Below are positions 12,577 to 22,438 of a stretch of 64,000 nt of DNA, piece by piece. Location of the stretch: contig NZ_VXKN01000011.1 of assembly GCF_008693185.1 (NCBI RefSeq), positions 1 through 64,000 on the forward strand, in the 5' to 3' direction. The position numbers were made by a program, and so were the translations under genes. How positions within the stretch are numbered: position 1 is the stretch's first letter; every line of letters begins with the position of its first letter. The DNA comes from Acinetobacter qingfengensis. Its GTDB lineage: Bacteria > Pseudomonadota > Gammaproteobacteria > Pseudomonadales > Moraxellaceae. The notes under the pieces are model-generated. The model did no database searches. It was not told the origin of the DNA and saw nothing but the letters and a program-made list of their open reading frames with translations.

Positions 12577-13249
12577 ATTATGGGCTGTTATTCCAGCAGC
12601 AGGCTCAGGTAAACGTTTTTCTACCACACAATTAAAACAATATCAGCAACTTTGTGATAAAACTGTTCTTCAACATAGTGTAAATGCATTGTATCAATTA
12701 CCTTTGGCAGGATGTGTTATCAGTATTTCTACTGAGGATCGAATTGCAAAACAGTTGGTGTTTGATCATCCTGTACAATTTTGTCTGGGTGGTCAGGAGC
12801 GAATGGATTCGGTACTGGCTGGGTTAAATCATCTTCGTGATTACGCAGCAGATGATGATTATGTTTTAGTTCATGATGCAGCTAGACCTTGTTTGCACCA
12901 GACCCAGATTCAATACATTATAGAGTTTTGTCATAAGGATGAAGTTGCAGGTATTATTGCTGTCCCTGTTCGTGATACTTTAAAATATGCAGAGAAACAT
13001 CAATATATTGCTCATACGGTGGATCGTGAAAATTTGTGGCAGGCTCAGACACCACAAATCGTAAAATATGCAGTGTTGCGTTCTGCTTTGGAAAAAGCGC
13101 AACAAAAACAAATTGTAGTAACTGATGAAGCAAGTGCTTTAGAAGTTTTAGGCATCGCAATAAAATTAATTCCCGGACGTTCGGACAATATTAAAATTAC
13201 TTATGCGGAAGATTTGCAGCTTGCCAAACTAATTTTACAAAGTTTTTAG
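12548..13249 (+). CDS. ispD: 2-C-methyl-D-erythritol 4-phosphate cytidylyltransferase
   Basis: IspD couples MEP with CTP in the non-mevalonate isoprenoid pathway. Motifs are the nucleotide-binding WAVIPAAGSGKRF, the YVLVHDAARPC loop, and DETSALE-like VVTDEASALEVLG near the C-terminus. ATG codons at 12548, 12557 and 12563 are all possible. I chose 12548 because AAGAAG sits about 12 bases upstream, giving 233 residues; 12563 would give 228. The gene overlaps ftsB by 29 bases. E. coli shares the ftsB-ispD adjacency, without ispF next to it here. Confidence 0.93.
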   Translation: MKLMKMAIPKLWAVIPAAGSGKRFSTTQLKQYQQLCDKTVLQHSVNALYQLPLAGCVISISTEDRIAKQLVFDHPVQFCLGGQERMDSVLAGLNHLRDYAADDDYVLVHDAARPCLHQTQIQYIIEFCHKDEVAGIIAVPVRDTLKYAEKHQYIAHTVDRENLWQAQTPQIVKYAVLRSALEKAQQKQIVVTDEASALEVLGIAIKLIPGRSDNIKITYAEDLQLAKLILQSF

Positions 13250-13319
13250 CATTAAAATGATTTAAATTTAGATAATGCTAAACTTTTTAATCCATCCAAA
13301 ATTTGGTTTCACCTTGAAA

Positions 13320-14501
13320 TTATTGTATTTGAAAATGCTGCAAAATTGCAATTGCAGGATCCTGAATAGATTGGTCTACGGTTAATAATTGATGTAGCTG
13401 TATTAGTTGTTGCTGTTGCTGCTGGCCTTGTTCAGGATCAAGCAATAAGTTAACTTCATGTGCAATAGTTTGTGCTGTCACCCGATTCTGAATCAGTTCT
13501 TTTACCAGCATTTTTTTGGATAAAATATTGGGTAAAGACACATAAGGAATTTTTACCATGTGTTTGGCAATTTGGTAGGTCAACCAGTTTAATTTATAAA
13601 TGACCAGCATTGGGCGATGTAATAATAATGCCTCAAGTGTTGCTGTTCCTGATGCAAGAACAATGGCATCACTGGCTTGCATCACTAACCTGCCAATATT
13701 GGATTCCTTACTTTGATTTTCAATCATTAGAATATGTTGCTGAATAGTGGTTGGTTGTTGTGCAAGTATTTCCTGAATTTGTTCAGCACGTTTTTGATTA
13801 ATTGCAGGAATTAGAAATTTAAGTTTGGGGTGTTGTGGCAAAATTTCTACCACAGCTTCTAGCATTACAGGTAGTAATCTGGCAACCTCACCATGACGAC
13901 TCCCTGGAAGTAAAGCCAGATACTGCTGCTGTGGCTCGAGTACCAATTGCTGCTTTGCATCTTGTTGGCTGTTTGGAGTTAATGAAAGTTGCTGAGCCAG
14001 TGGATGACCAACAAAAACTGCCGCAACCTGATATTTTTGATAAAACTCAACTTCAAAAGGAAATAAACACAATACCAAATCAACAGCATATTTGATGGCA
14101 TAAACCCGTTTTTGTCGCCATGCCCATACGGATGGACTAACATATTGTACAGTATGGATCGGTAAATTTTTATCCTTTATTTTTTTTGAAACGCGTAAAT
14201 TAAAATCAGGTGCATCAATACCAATAAATAGGTCAACAGGATTTTGAGTCCAACGTTGAATTAAACTATCACGTACAGCGAATAATTCTTTTAAATGTTT
14301 TAGTACTTCCACCAGCCCCATGACAGAGAGCGTTTCCATAGAATATAAGCTATGAAAACCTTCGGCAATCATTTGTGGACCACCAATTCCTTCAAATTCG
14401 GCATCTATACCTTTAGCCTTAAAATTTCGTATTAGTGCAGCACCTAGCGTATCACCAGAGACTTCTCCAACAACCATTGCAATTTTTAAGCGTTTAGGCA
14501 C
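13320..14501 (-). CDS. lpxB: Lipid-A-disaccharide synthase
   Basis: LpxB joins UDP-2,3-diacylglucosamine and lipid X at the inner membrane face in lipid A synthesis. The 393 residues include the N-terminal VGEVSGDTLGAALI, FEGIGGPQM, the Asp-containing FIGIDAPDFNLRV, YVSPSVWAWRQKR, the C-terminal donor site LPGSRHGEVARLLP and SGTATLEALL. It converges on ispD with about 70 bases between and is not beside lpxA or fabZ, as is usual in Acinetobacter. The C-terminus is Gln-rich (GQQQQQQLIQLHQLL). Confidence 0.96.
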   Translation of the reverse strand: MPKRLKIAMVVGEVSGDTLGAALIRNFKAKGIDAEFEGIGGPQMIAEGFHSLYSMETLSVMGLVEVLKHLKELFAVRDSLIQRWTQNPVDLFIGIDAPDFNLRVSKKIKDKNLPIHTVQYVSPSVWAWRQKRVYAIKYAVDLVLCLFPFEVEFYQKYQVAAVFVGHPLAQQLSLTPNSQQDAKQQLVLEPQQQYLALLPGSRHGEVARLLPVMLEAVVEILPQHPKLKFLIPAINQKRAEQIQEILAQQPTTIQQHILMIENQSKESNIGRLVMQASDAIVLASGTATLEALLLHRPMLVIYKLNWLTYQIAKHMVKIPYVSLPNILSKKMLVKELIQNRVTAQTIAHEVNLLLDPEQGQQQQQQLIQLHQLLTVDQSIQDPAIAILQHFQIQ

Positions 14502-14668
14502 ACTGTCATCCTTTTAAGTAGATTACTGTGATTACGATATTTAACACAATAAACGAATGATTCATAAATAAATGATAAAAATACGATGAACGACAGGAAT
14601 ATACAAACCTGTCATTTTGGGAGATGATTTTTTTCTTATTTTTAAAGACAAAAATAAGAAATTTTCAT

Positions 14669-15379
14669 TTATTCATCGTCATCATGATCATCTGTATCTA
14701 TGCTTTCAGTGGTATGTAGTGCACTGTCATAAATTAAAATGGCTTTTCCTTCCATTTCAATCATGCCTTGTTCTTCCAGTGTCTTTAACACCCGACCAAC
14801 CATCTCACGAGAACACCCAACCAGTCGTCCGATTTCCTGACGAGTAATTCTGATTTGGCGGCCATTTGGTAACATCATGGACTCAGGTTGAGCGGCTAAA
14901 TCAATTAAACAGCGTGCAATACGTCCCTGTACATCAATAAATGCAAGATCAGTGACTTTACGGGTAGTATGTTTTAATCGTCTGGCAAGCTGTGCAAAAA
15001 GTGCATAGCTTAAATCCGGATATTGCTGACATAACTCATGAAAAGTGTCATATTCAATTTCAGCAATTTCACAGACCTCACGGGTACGTACTTCAGCAGT
15101 ACGGTGAGGATTAATTTCAAATAGACCCATTTCACCAAAAAAATCACCTGCATTTAAATAAGCAACAATGATTTCACGATGATCACTTTCTTCAACAATG
15201 ATAGAAACAGATCCTTTAAGGATCAAGTAAAGGGAGTGTGATTCTGCACCAGCATGAACAATCGTATTCTTTTTGGGAAAACGATTAATCTTGGCACGTT
15301 TAAGTAAAGCTTTCACCGATTCAGGTAGCTGTCCTGGAGATAAGGCGTCCGTGCTTAACCTTGAATTATTTGCAGTCAT
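14669..15379 (-). CDS. crp: Crp/Fnr-family regulator, Vfr/Crp type
   Basis: This is a cAMP-receptor-type activator. The cyclic-nucleotide fold occupies residues 25-140 with GDFFGEMGLFE and the phosphate-binding RTAEVRT. The dimer helix follows. A winged helix-turn-helix is at about 165-205 (ITRQEIGRLVGCSREMVGRV). The ATG at 15379 gives MTANNSRL...; an in-frame ATG four codons earlier is less likely. A long acidic tail (ESIDTDDHDDDE) is unusual compared with E. coli Crp. It is divergent from the osmC-like gene, and the 127 bases between them could hold a shared operator. Confidence 0.92.
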   Translation of the reverse strand: MTANNSRLSTDALSPGQLPESVKALLKRAKINRFPKKNTIVHAGAESHSLYLILKGSVSIIVEESDHREIIVAYLNAGDFFGEMGLFEINPHRTAEVRTREVCEIAEIEYDTFHELCQQYPDLSYALFAQLARRLKHTTRKVTDLAFIDVQGRIARCLIDLAAQPESMMLPNGRQIRITRQEIGRLVGCSREMVGRVLKTLEEQGMIEMEGKAILIYDSALHTTESIDTDDHDDDE

Positions 15380-15506
15380 GAAAAACCCCAATTTATTTAT
15401 TGGAAAAAACTACCTATTTTATACTCGGAGGGAATAGTCGAATAGGGTATTGCTAGTGTACGATATTGAATCGATAGCAATGTATATTTTTTTATGCGGG
15501 GTTGCA

Positions 15507-15932
15507 ATGCAAGCAAGTGTTCAATGGTTAGATAATGTCTCATTTAAAGCAATTTCCAGTAGTGAGCATGAAGTTATCATGGATGGTTCACCAGAATATG
15601 GCGGACAAAACCGTGGTCCACGTCCAATGGAATTGATTTTAATGGGATTGGGTGGTTGCGCATCATTTGATATTGTCACCATTTTGAAAAAATCCCGACA
15701 AGACATTACTGATGTAAAATGTGAGCTTAATGCTGACCGTTCATCAGATATTCCGGCAGTATTCACAAAAATACATTTACATTTCGTTGTAACAGGTCAT
15801 GCATTAAAAGAAAAGCAGGTTGCCAAAGCTGTAGAGTTATCTGCTGAAAAATATTGCTCAGCAAGTAAAATGCTTCGTGATGGAGGAGTTGAAATTACAC
15901 ATGATTTTGAAATTGTAGATGCAATTAACTAA
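15507..15932 (+). CDS. OsmC-family peroxiredoxin-like protein
   Basis: OsmC and Ohr proteins reduce organic hydroperoxides with two Cys. Both are visible: MGLGGCASFDIVTILKKSR and, in the C-terminal part, EKYCSASKML. YhfA/OsmC-type proteins have this layout and are about 140 residues. ATG at 15507 gives MQASVQWLDNVSF..., the family N-terminus, so I prefer it to an in-frame start 19 codons upstream. E. coli yhfA also sits next to crp, so the arrangement supports the YhfA subgroup. Confidence 0.85.
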   Translation: MQASVQWLDNVSFKAISSSEHEVIMDGSPEYGGQNRGPRPMELILMGLGGCASFDIVTILKKSRQDITDVKCELNADRSSDIPAVFTKIHLHFVVTGHALKEKQVAKAVELSAEKYCSASKMLRDGGVEITHDFEIVDAIN

Positions 15933-16291
15933 GATTTTATCATCATCGTGTAGGTTCTTAATAAACGAAATCACATTTTCCATAAAAATGAAGTTCTCGT
16001 TTCAAATCGAATGAATCGAAGTGTTAATATATGAGTGGTATTCTTGCGAAAACCTATAAATTCCGCCTGTAAAAGGGAAGAACTAAAAAGGGTTTGGTTA
16101 TTTTCGTGAGAGATGGATTTAAATGCGGTATTTTTCAACGAAATGTCACTATTACAAGATATATTGTTGACTGAACAGCGATGAGGGTCGATACTCTCAC
16201 CGTTTTATTTTATTAAACTGGTTCTCAGGGACTAAGTATTGTATTTACTTTTTGTTCCCCAAAAAACTTAATCATAAGCAAGGAGCTGTAT
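15933..16291. other. Upstream region of icd
   Basis: About 360 bases with no frame. The run just before icd contains the ribosome-binding site AAGGAG (16279-16284). I see no riboswitch or operator that I can name. Confidence 0.4.
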
Positions 16292-18529
16292 ATGGCTGGT
16301 GGAAAATCAACAATTATTTACACATTGACTGATGAGGCGCCGCTATTAGCGACCTATTCGCTATTGCCGATTATTGAGACCTTTACTAAACCGGCCGGGG
16401 TCGAGATTGTTAAAACCGATATCTCTGTGGCCTCACGTGTGCTTGCAGAATTTACCGACTATCTAAGTGATGAACAAAAGGTTACTAATAACCTCGCAGA
16501 ACTGGGTCGTCTTACTCAAGATCCCGACACAAATATTATTAAACTTCCAAATATCAGTGCTTCAGTTGGTCAATTGACAGCTTGCATTAAAGAGCTTCAA
16601 TCTAAAGGTTACACAATACCTGATTACCCTGAAAACCCTGTGACTGAGGAAGAAAAAGCGATTAAAGCGCGTTATGGTAAATGTTTGGGTTCAGCAGTAA
16701 ATCCGGTATTGCGTGAAGGTAACTCTGATCGTCGGGCACCTACTGCAGTCAAAAATTATGCCAGAAAACATCCTCATTCTATGAGTGAATGGAAGCAGTG
16801 GTCGCAAACGCATGTTTCTCACATGGAACATGGTGATTTTTATCACGGTGAAAAATCCATTACGTTGGATCGTGCTCGTAATGTGAAAATGGAATTACTT
16901 ACTCAAAGTGGTCAAAGCATTGTACTGAAGCCGAAAGTCGCATTACAAGATGGCGAGATTATCGACTCAATGTTTATGAGCAAGAAAGCACTTTGTGAAT
17001 TCTATGAGAAGCAATTGGATGATTGTCGTGAAGCAGGAATTTTATTTTCATTGCATGTGAAAGCAACAATGATGAAAGTTTCGCATCCGATTGTTTTTGG
17101 TCACTGTGTCAAAATTTATTATAAAGACGCATTTGAAAAACATGGCAAGTTATTTGATGAATTAGGTATTAATGTTAATAACGGTATGGCTGGTCTATAT
17201 GAAAAAATCAAGACATTGCCAACGTCATTACGTGAAGAAATTATCGAAGATTTACATGCTTGTCAGGAACATCGTCCTGCACTTGCTATGGTGGACTCTG
17301 CCAAAGGCATTACAAACTTCCATTCGCCAAATGATATTATCGTTGATGCATCCATGCCTGCAATGATTCGTGCCGGTGGTAAAATGTGGGGTGCTGATGG
17401 CAAACAATATGATGCCAAAGCTGTCATGCCAGAATCGACTTTTGCCCGTATCTATCAAGAAATGATTAATTTCTGCAAATGGCATGGTAATTTTGATCCA
17501 AAAACTATGGGTACTGTTCCGAATGTTGGTTTAATGGCGCAAAAAGCAGAAGAATATGGTTCACATGATAAGACCTTTGAAATTTCAGAAGCTGGCGTTG
17601 CCAATATCACAGATTTAGAAACAGGTGAAGTATTACTCTCTCAAAATGTTGAAGAGGGTGATATTTGGCGGATGTGTCAAGTAAAAGATGCACCAATCCG
17701 TGACTGGGTTAAACTTGCTGTAACACGTGCCCGTAATTCTGGCATGCCAGCAATTTTCTGGTTGGATCCATATCGTCCACATGAAAATGAACTGATTAAA
17801 AAAGTTGAAAAGTATCTGAAAGATTACGATACGACTGGTTTAGATATCCAGATCATGTCTCAGGTACGTGCAATGCGTTATACACTTGAACGTGTTGCGC
17901 GTGGTTTGGATACAATTTCGGTTACAGGTAATATTTTGCGTGATTATCTGACTGACTTATTTCCAATCATGGAGCTGGGTACATCTGCGAAAATGCTATC
18001 TATCGTGCCATTAATGGCTGGTGGTGGTATGTACGAAACTGGAGCAGGTGGTTCTGCACCAAAACACGTACAGCAATTGGTTGAAGAAAATCATCTACGT
18101 TGGGATTCTCTTGGTGAATTCCTTGCATTGGCAGTTTCCTTGGAAGAACTTGGTCTTAAAGAAAATAATGCTCGTGCAAAATTACTGGCAAAAACACTGG
18201 ATCAGGCGACAGATAAATTACTAGATAATGGTAAGTCACCTTCACGCCGTACTGGTGAGCTTGATAATCGTGGTAGTCATTTCTATCTTTCATTGTACTG
18301 GGCAGAAGCACTTGCTGCACAAGACGAAGATGCTGAATTAAAAGCTAAATTTACGTCACTGGCTAAAACATTGGCTGAGAATGAGCAGCAGATTGTTGCT
18401 GAACTGACTCAGGTGCAAGGCAAACCAGCTGATATTGGTGGTTACTATGCGATTGATCAGGCGAAAGTAAGTGCCGTAATGCGTCCAAGTCACACATTCA
18501 ATACTGTATTAGCAAGTATTGACGCATAA
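16292..18529 (+). CDS. icd: Monomeric NADP-dependent isocitrate dehydrogenase
   Basis: This 745-residue enzyme oxidises isocitrate to 2-oxoglutarate in the TCA cycle. It is the large monomeric type (IDH-II), not the 416-residue homodimer. Typical segments are [20 protein letters not shown] at the N-terminus, [20 protein letters not shown] (substrate loop), [19 protein letters not shown], and [23 protein letters not shown] lies 8 bases before the ATG. A strong terminator follows, so it is monocistronic. Monomeric IDH is common in Acinetobacter and other Moraxellaceae. Confidence 0.97.
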   Translation: MAGGKSTIIYTLTDEAPLLATYSLLPIIETFTKPAGVEIVKTDISVASRVLAEFTDYLSDEQKVTNNLAELGRLTQDPDTNIIKLPNISASVGQLTACIKELQSKGYTIPDYPENPVTEEEKAIKARYGKCLGSAVNPVLREGNSDRRAPTAVKNYARKHPHSMSEWKQWSQTHVSHMEHGDFYHGEKSITLDRARNVKMELLTQSGQSIVLKPKVALQDGEIIDSMFMSKKALCEFYEKQLDDCREAGILFSLHVKATMMKVSHPIVFGHCVKIYYKDAFEKHGKLFDELGINVNNGMAGLYEKIKTLPTSLREEIIEDLHACQEHRPALAMVDSAKGITNFHSPNDIIVDASMPAMIRAGGKMWGADGKQYDAKAVMPESTFARIYQEMINFCKWHGNFDPKTMGTVPNVGLMAQKAEEYGSHDKTFEISEAGVANITDLETGEVLLSQNVEEGDIWRMCQVKDAPIRDWVKLAVTRARNSGMPAIFWLDPYRPHENELIKKVEKYLKDYDTTGLDIQIMSQVRAMRYTLERVARGLDTISVTGNILRDYLTDLFPIMELGTSAKMLSIVPLMAGGGMYETGAGGSAPKHVQQLVEENHLRWDSLGEFLALAVSLEELGLKENNARAKLLAKTLDQATDKLLDNGKSPSRRTGELDNRGSHFYLSLYWAEALAAQDEDAELKAKFTSLAKTLAENEQQIVAELTQVQGKPADIGGYYAIDQAKVSAVMRPSHTFNTVLASIDA

Positions 18530-18568
18530 TAGGCACAAGTGATTTAAATTTTGTTAACGTAAATTATC

Positions 18569-18597
18569 GCCGGTGCAGATCAATGCGCCGGCTTTTT
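18569..18597 (+). terminator. Rho-independent terminator of icd
   Basis: GCCGGTGC (18569-18576) pairs with GCGCCGGC (18585-18592, one G-U pair), followed by TTTTT. Confidence 0.88.
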
Positions 18598-18689
18598 ATC
18601 TGTGGATGCTTACAGTATAAGAAATTCCATTTGATATGAGTTATTGTTATTCAACAATGAACTCAAACAAAGTATTCTATCAATAAAAA

Positions 18690-19469
18690 TTAACGCGCTC
18701 TGCGGCCACGATTTTTGCTATTTGGTCGGGTTGTACCATTGGTTTTACGGCGTGGTTTCTCACCTTCTTCCATTTGCCAGATTCGTTTAGTTCCAGATTT
18801 TTTCTTTTCACCTTCGGGCTTTTTCTTCTGCATGGGTTTGCCGCCAGTACCACCTGGTTTTTTCACATAGGATCGTGAACGATAAGGCTGTTCTGCTGGA
18901 ATATCTTTGAAATCAGAGTAAAGCAGTGGTTCAATTTCTACCGTCTCACCAGGTTTTAAACCAAGCTGAATCAGATCAATAGAACCAATTTGAGTACGAA
19001 TAAGGCGTAAAGTAGGAAAACCAACACTAGATGTCATACGTCTAACCTGACGATTACGGCCTTCACAAATTGAAATTTCAATCCATGAAGTCGGAATATT
19101 AGCACGATAACGTACAGGTGGGTTGCGCTCCCACAGCAATTCGGGCTCTGAAACTTTAACAACTTTAGCTGGAAGCGTCATACCATCTTTTAGTTCAACA
19201 CCTTCCCGTAATTGTTCTAGTGCTTCTTCAGAAATATCACCATCAACCTGAACTAAATAGGTTTTGTATTTTTTATTTGCGGGATTAGTGATAAATTGAT
19301 TTAAACCACCATGATCTGTTAAAAAAACTAGACCTTCTGAATCCATATCAAGGCGACCAGCCAAACGTAAAGTCGGGTCATCAACAAAATCAGACATTGT
19401 CATGTGTGCTTCGTCTTTACGGAATTGGGAAAGTACACCATAGGGTTTATTCAGAATAATAATTTTCAT
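18690..19469 (-). CDS. rluE: 23S rRNA pseudouridine synthase, RluE type
   Basis: A RsuA/RluE-family synthase. The catalytic Asp is in AGRLDMDSEGLVFLT (about residues 37-51). WERNPPVRYRANIPTSWIEI and CEGRNRQVRRMTSSVGFPTL match E. coli RluE, which modifies U2457 of 23S rRNA. There is no N-terminal S4 domain. After residue 190 comes a basic, Lys/Arg/Gly-rich tail (KKPGGTGGKPMQKKKPEGE...) absent from E. coli RluE, probably an RNA-binding extension. It converges on icd. Confidence 0.9.
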   Translation of the reverse strand: MKIIILNKPYGVLSQFRKDEAHMTMSDFVDDPTLRLAGRLDMDSEGLVFLTDHGGLNQFITNPANKKYKTYLVQVDGDISEEALEQLREGVELKDGMTLPAKVVKVSEPELLWERNPPVRYRANIPTSWIEISICEGRNRQVRRMTSSVGFPTLRLIRTQIGSIDLIQLGLKPGETVEIEPLLYSDFKDIPAEQPYRSRSYVKKPGGTGGKPMQKKKPEGEKKKSGTKRIWQMEEGEKPRRKTNGTTRPNSKNRGRRAR

Positions 19470-19691
19470 AAAATACGACTTCTTTAAGCTAACACGATAA
19501 AAACTTTGAGCTTATACAATGAAATATGTTTATTTCCTATATATAGAGTTCAAAATTATTAAATTCAATTTCGCTATTATGCGTTAAGATGAGTTGAAAG
19601 TATTGTTTATTGATAAAATTTTTAATATTAAATGATAAGTTTAAAGCAAATAAAGAAAATGATGACGTAATCTTATGGTGTTTTAGCTATT

Positions 19692-19736
19692 AAAAGCACC
19701 CATTTAGAAACAAATGTTATTTGCTCTTTAGGGTGC
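19692..19736 (-). terminator. Long imperfect hairpin, probable terminator of the RcnB-like gene
   Basis: On the minus strand GCACCC (19736-19731) pairs with GGGTGC (19701-19696) around an inner stem CAAAT/ATTTG, followed by TTTT. Confidence 0.5.
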
Positions 19737-19776
19737 AGGTTGGAAAAATAATTTGCTTTGGTTTAGCGGAAAATTT

Positions 19777-20163
19777 TTAACGTCCGCCCATCAGGATCGA
19801 TGTAATAATGCCTGTAGCTACAGCAACCAAAATATAATCACCATTAACTTCTAACCAGCGGTGACCACGAGGTGGTTGAGGTAAATCACGATCTCTCCAG
19901 TCATTCACATAATGCTCCTTACTTCGAAATTCTCCAGGTACACGATCACCTCTTTTCCAATCTTCATGTGGTTGCGGAGCACGATTGCGGTCATAAGAAT
20001 CTGGATGGCCTTCTGGGCCATGATTAGGTGGAGCATCTCTGTCATTTTGATAACCATAATCTTGCTGACCCCGATCAAAATCATCAGGATTTGCAAACGC
20101 TAAAGCACTGGTTGAAGCTAAAGTTGCTGCGAGTAGTATAGTTGCAATTTTATTTCTTAACAT
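19777..20163 (-). CDS. RcnB-family periplasmic protein
   Basis: The 128-residue protein has a cleaved signal (ATILLAATLASTSALAFA, about residues 7-24). A disordered Asp/Arg/Gly/Pro-rich stretch follows, and then the RcnB core: WKRGDRVPGEFRSKEHYVNDW, RDLPQPPRGHRWLEVNGDYILVAVATG, with a hydrophobic C-terminus. RcnB-type proteins are periplasmic and modulate nickel/cobalt homeostasis in E. coli. No metal exporter gene is adjacent, so the role here may differ. Good GGAG-like AAGGAGTTTC lies before the start. Confidence 0.8.
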   Translation of the reverse strand: MLRNKIATILLAATLASTSALAFANPDDFDRGQQDYGYQNDRDAPPNHGPEGHPDSYDRNRAPQPHEDWKRGDRVPGEFRSKEHYVNDWRDRDLPQPPRGHRWLEVNGDYILVAVATGIITSILMGGR

Positions 20164-20899
20164 TAGAAACTCCTTAAGTTTATAGTGTGTATAACATCAC
20201 TTAAGAATATAAAAAATATGAATGAATTGAATCATTATGTAATTGGATTTAATTTTTATTGATAAAAATTACAATAAATAAAAGATAAAGTTTATAATTT
20301 GTAGAAATTAAGAAAGTATTTTTAAGATTTTGATATTATCTAAGTTATTTAGATCGTATTTAATTTCAACTTTTTTACCTATGGTATATTATTCTAATTC
20401 ACTATTTTTTAATAATATCTTGATATTATTTGTAATTCTTGTATCTGTTTTTTTTAAACTTTAATTTCATATAAAACATTGGACGATATTGAAATTTAAT
20501 TAAAGAATCTAGAAAATAAATAACTTTTGCCGTAGTTGTAATGCCTCTTTTATAAAGATAAAAGCGATAAAATAAATCCTTAAGTAGAATTTTCCACCAA
20601 ACATAAAGAATAAATGTAGCAGACTATATTGCAAAAATAATCAATAAAATTTGAGAAAACATTATTTATTTTAGCACTAATATCATTGGATAGTACATCA
20701 TATAAAAAATGTGTTTAAAAATACAAGTTAAGTTTTGTCCAAAATTCATGATTAAATATACTTTTATAGCAAAAATCGGGTTAAGATCTTACAAGAAAAC
20801 TTAAATTATATAATCATTTATGGTCATTGCACCTAAATGGTTTTTATATGATTGATCTAGTGTGCATTGAATATAGAATTAATGAATTTTAATGGTTAA
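20164..20899. other. Long AT-rich gap, no gene seen
   Basis: About 740 bases, very AT-rich, with stops in every frame. It lies beside the gene scar at 20,943-21,913 and may be debris of the same rearrangement. Confidence 0.4.
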
Positions 20900-20926
20900 A
20901 ATAAAACCCGACATTAAGTCGGGTTT
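20900..20926 (-). terminator. Terminator of the truncated formamidase gene
   Basis: AAACCCGAC (20904-20912) pairs with GTCGGGTTT (20918-20926). Read leftward it runs into TTTATTTT. Confidence 0.8.
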
Positions 20927-20942
20927 ATAGTATTTTTAAAAA

Positions 20943-21380
20943 TTAATCTTTTTTATCTTCAAATTCTTTGAAATCAGCTTTACGAATCATGGCGTGAATA
21001 CCTTTAGTTTTATCTACAACTTGAGAAACTTGGAAATCTGTAGCAGCACTTAAATATGCATAAGCAGTTGCTTCATCAATACCAAATTCATTTTTTAAGA
21101 ATGCAATAGTTTCGCGAGTTGATTTTTTCATTGCTTCGTCAAGATCAGCATCTAAACCGGGTGTAATCCAGAACTCTGCATTTTCAGCTAGAGGTTGTTT
21201 AATTTCTTTACCAGGAAATTTATCTTTACCAGCTTTTAGCAAAGTGATTTTAAGCGTGGAACGTGCTGAGCCTTCAAGAGCAGTCAAAGAAACTTCACCA
21301 TCACCTTGTACAAAATGACTATCACCTGTATAGAACAACGCACCAGTAACTTGCACAGGATAAAGGCTTAAAGTTTTTTT
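20943..21380 (-). pseudogene. Acetamidase/formamidase, C-terminal fragment
   Basis: The 140 or so residues encoded leftward match the C-terminal part of acetamidase/formamidase (FmdA) proteins: PVQVTGALFYTGDSHFVQGD, EVSLTALEGSARSTLKITLL, NAEFWITPGLDADLDEAM and AYAYLSAATDFQVSQVVDKT. The intact enzyme is usually over 300 residues and hydrolyses short amides to ammonia. Everything N-terminal is missing. At about 21,380 the sequence switches to phage-like coding in the other direction. A frame can be followed to 21,413, but its first 13 or so residues are not formamidase. It is probably not expressed as an enzyme. Confidence 0.8.
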
Positions 21381-21913
21381 GGGTATATGCAAATACTGTA
21401 TCTGTAGCTGCATTGGGTGCGGCGACAGGTATAGCTTCTATTGTAGTGAGAAAAATGGGAGGAAATACTGGGGTAGGTGGACTTTTATTGAATGGATCAA
21501 AAGCAGGTAAAATATTGCTACGCCAGTACAGGAGGTCAGTTAGTTGCAGCAGGTGCAATCGGTTATATGGTATGGAGACAGAAGCTCGTAACTTATATAT
21601 GCAAACAGATGCAGGTCAAAAATTTGATGATTAGGGAGGGAAAAAGATTGCTGAATTGTTAGCATTCTTTGGCAATGGTGAAGCTCAGGCGGCATGAGCT
21701 GCACAAGAAAAATACGATTAAATGCTTACAGCGCAGCAAAATCAGACAAATGTCATTTCAAATCAATTGGATCAAGTCATTACTGCAACAAACAATATGG
21801 CTAATCGACCACCACCGCCTGTAAGCATCAACGGTGGATCATTATTTGATGCTATATCACCAAATCTAATACTGAAGTTACTTGACACGGGAGTGTTCCT
21901 ACAACACCGTTAA
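21381..21913 (+). pseudogene. Phage tail tape-measure-like gene remnant
   Basis: On the plus strand broken frames read like the C-terminal part of a phage tail-length protein: NTVSVAALGAATGIASIVVR, KMGGNTGVGGLLLNGSKAGK, then ETEARNLYMQTDAGQKFDD, KIAELLAFFGNGEAQAA, and QQNQTNVISNQLDQVITAT with PPPPVSINGG. They are interrupted by a frameshift near 21,515 and in-frame stops near 21,634, 21,697 and 21,719. No other phage gene is nearby. With the truncated formamidase it marks a deletion that removed most of a prophage and half of a host gene. Confidence 0.65.
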
Positions 21914-21990
21914 TCTTTAAATAAAGCATTAGAATCTATTAGTGCAGAATTGGCCACAAACTTACAGATTGCTTACATGGAATTTAGGCA

Positions 21991-22029
21991 TTAAAAAACC
22001 ACTTAGGATTAGTACACCTAAGTGGTTGT
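21991..22029 (-). terminator. Terminator of the tRNA gene
   Basis: Read leftward, AACCACTTAGG pairs with CCTAAGTGGTT around TGTACTAAT, followed by TTTT. Confidence 0.8.
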
Positions 22030-22035
22030 TCTATA

Positions 22036-22112
<77 letters not shown>

Positions 22113-22438
22113 TTTAATATCGCAACTTATTGTATTTGCGATATTTTTACAATTTTCGAATACTATCTTTTTTCTTAAAAAAACACAAGAGTTTTCTTAA
22201 GTAGATGCATAGTAGATTGCAAAAATATTGTAATATACAGTGATATATTGCAAAGCAAGTGAATTTTAGCTTATGTCTAGCAATCGAGTAAAGCCAACCA
22301 AGACATTTATTGATCAACTAGATTTAATTTTTAATACTTAACAAGATAATAAACACCTATTTAAAATATTTCTCTCTAAGACTTGTTTCAATAATATTTC
22401 AAAATGGGTTTAGTTCAGCAAAACTTTTCTAAAAACAT
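22113..22438. other. Intergenic upstream of the tRNA
   Basis: About 325 AT-rich bases between the tRNA 5' end and the 3' end of rsmI. The tRNA promoter must lie here. Nothing else was seen. Confidence 0.4.

Noticed and set aside
14600..14668. AT-only hairpin TTCTTATTTTT/AAAAATAAGAA downstream of crp
   Set aside because: Pairing is all A-T apart from one pair and there is no clear tail on either strand; too weak to call a terminator.
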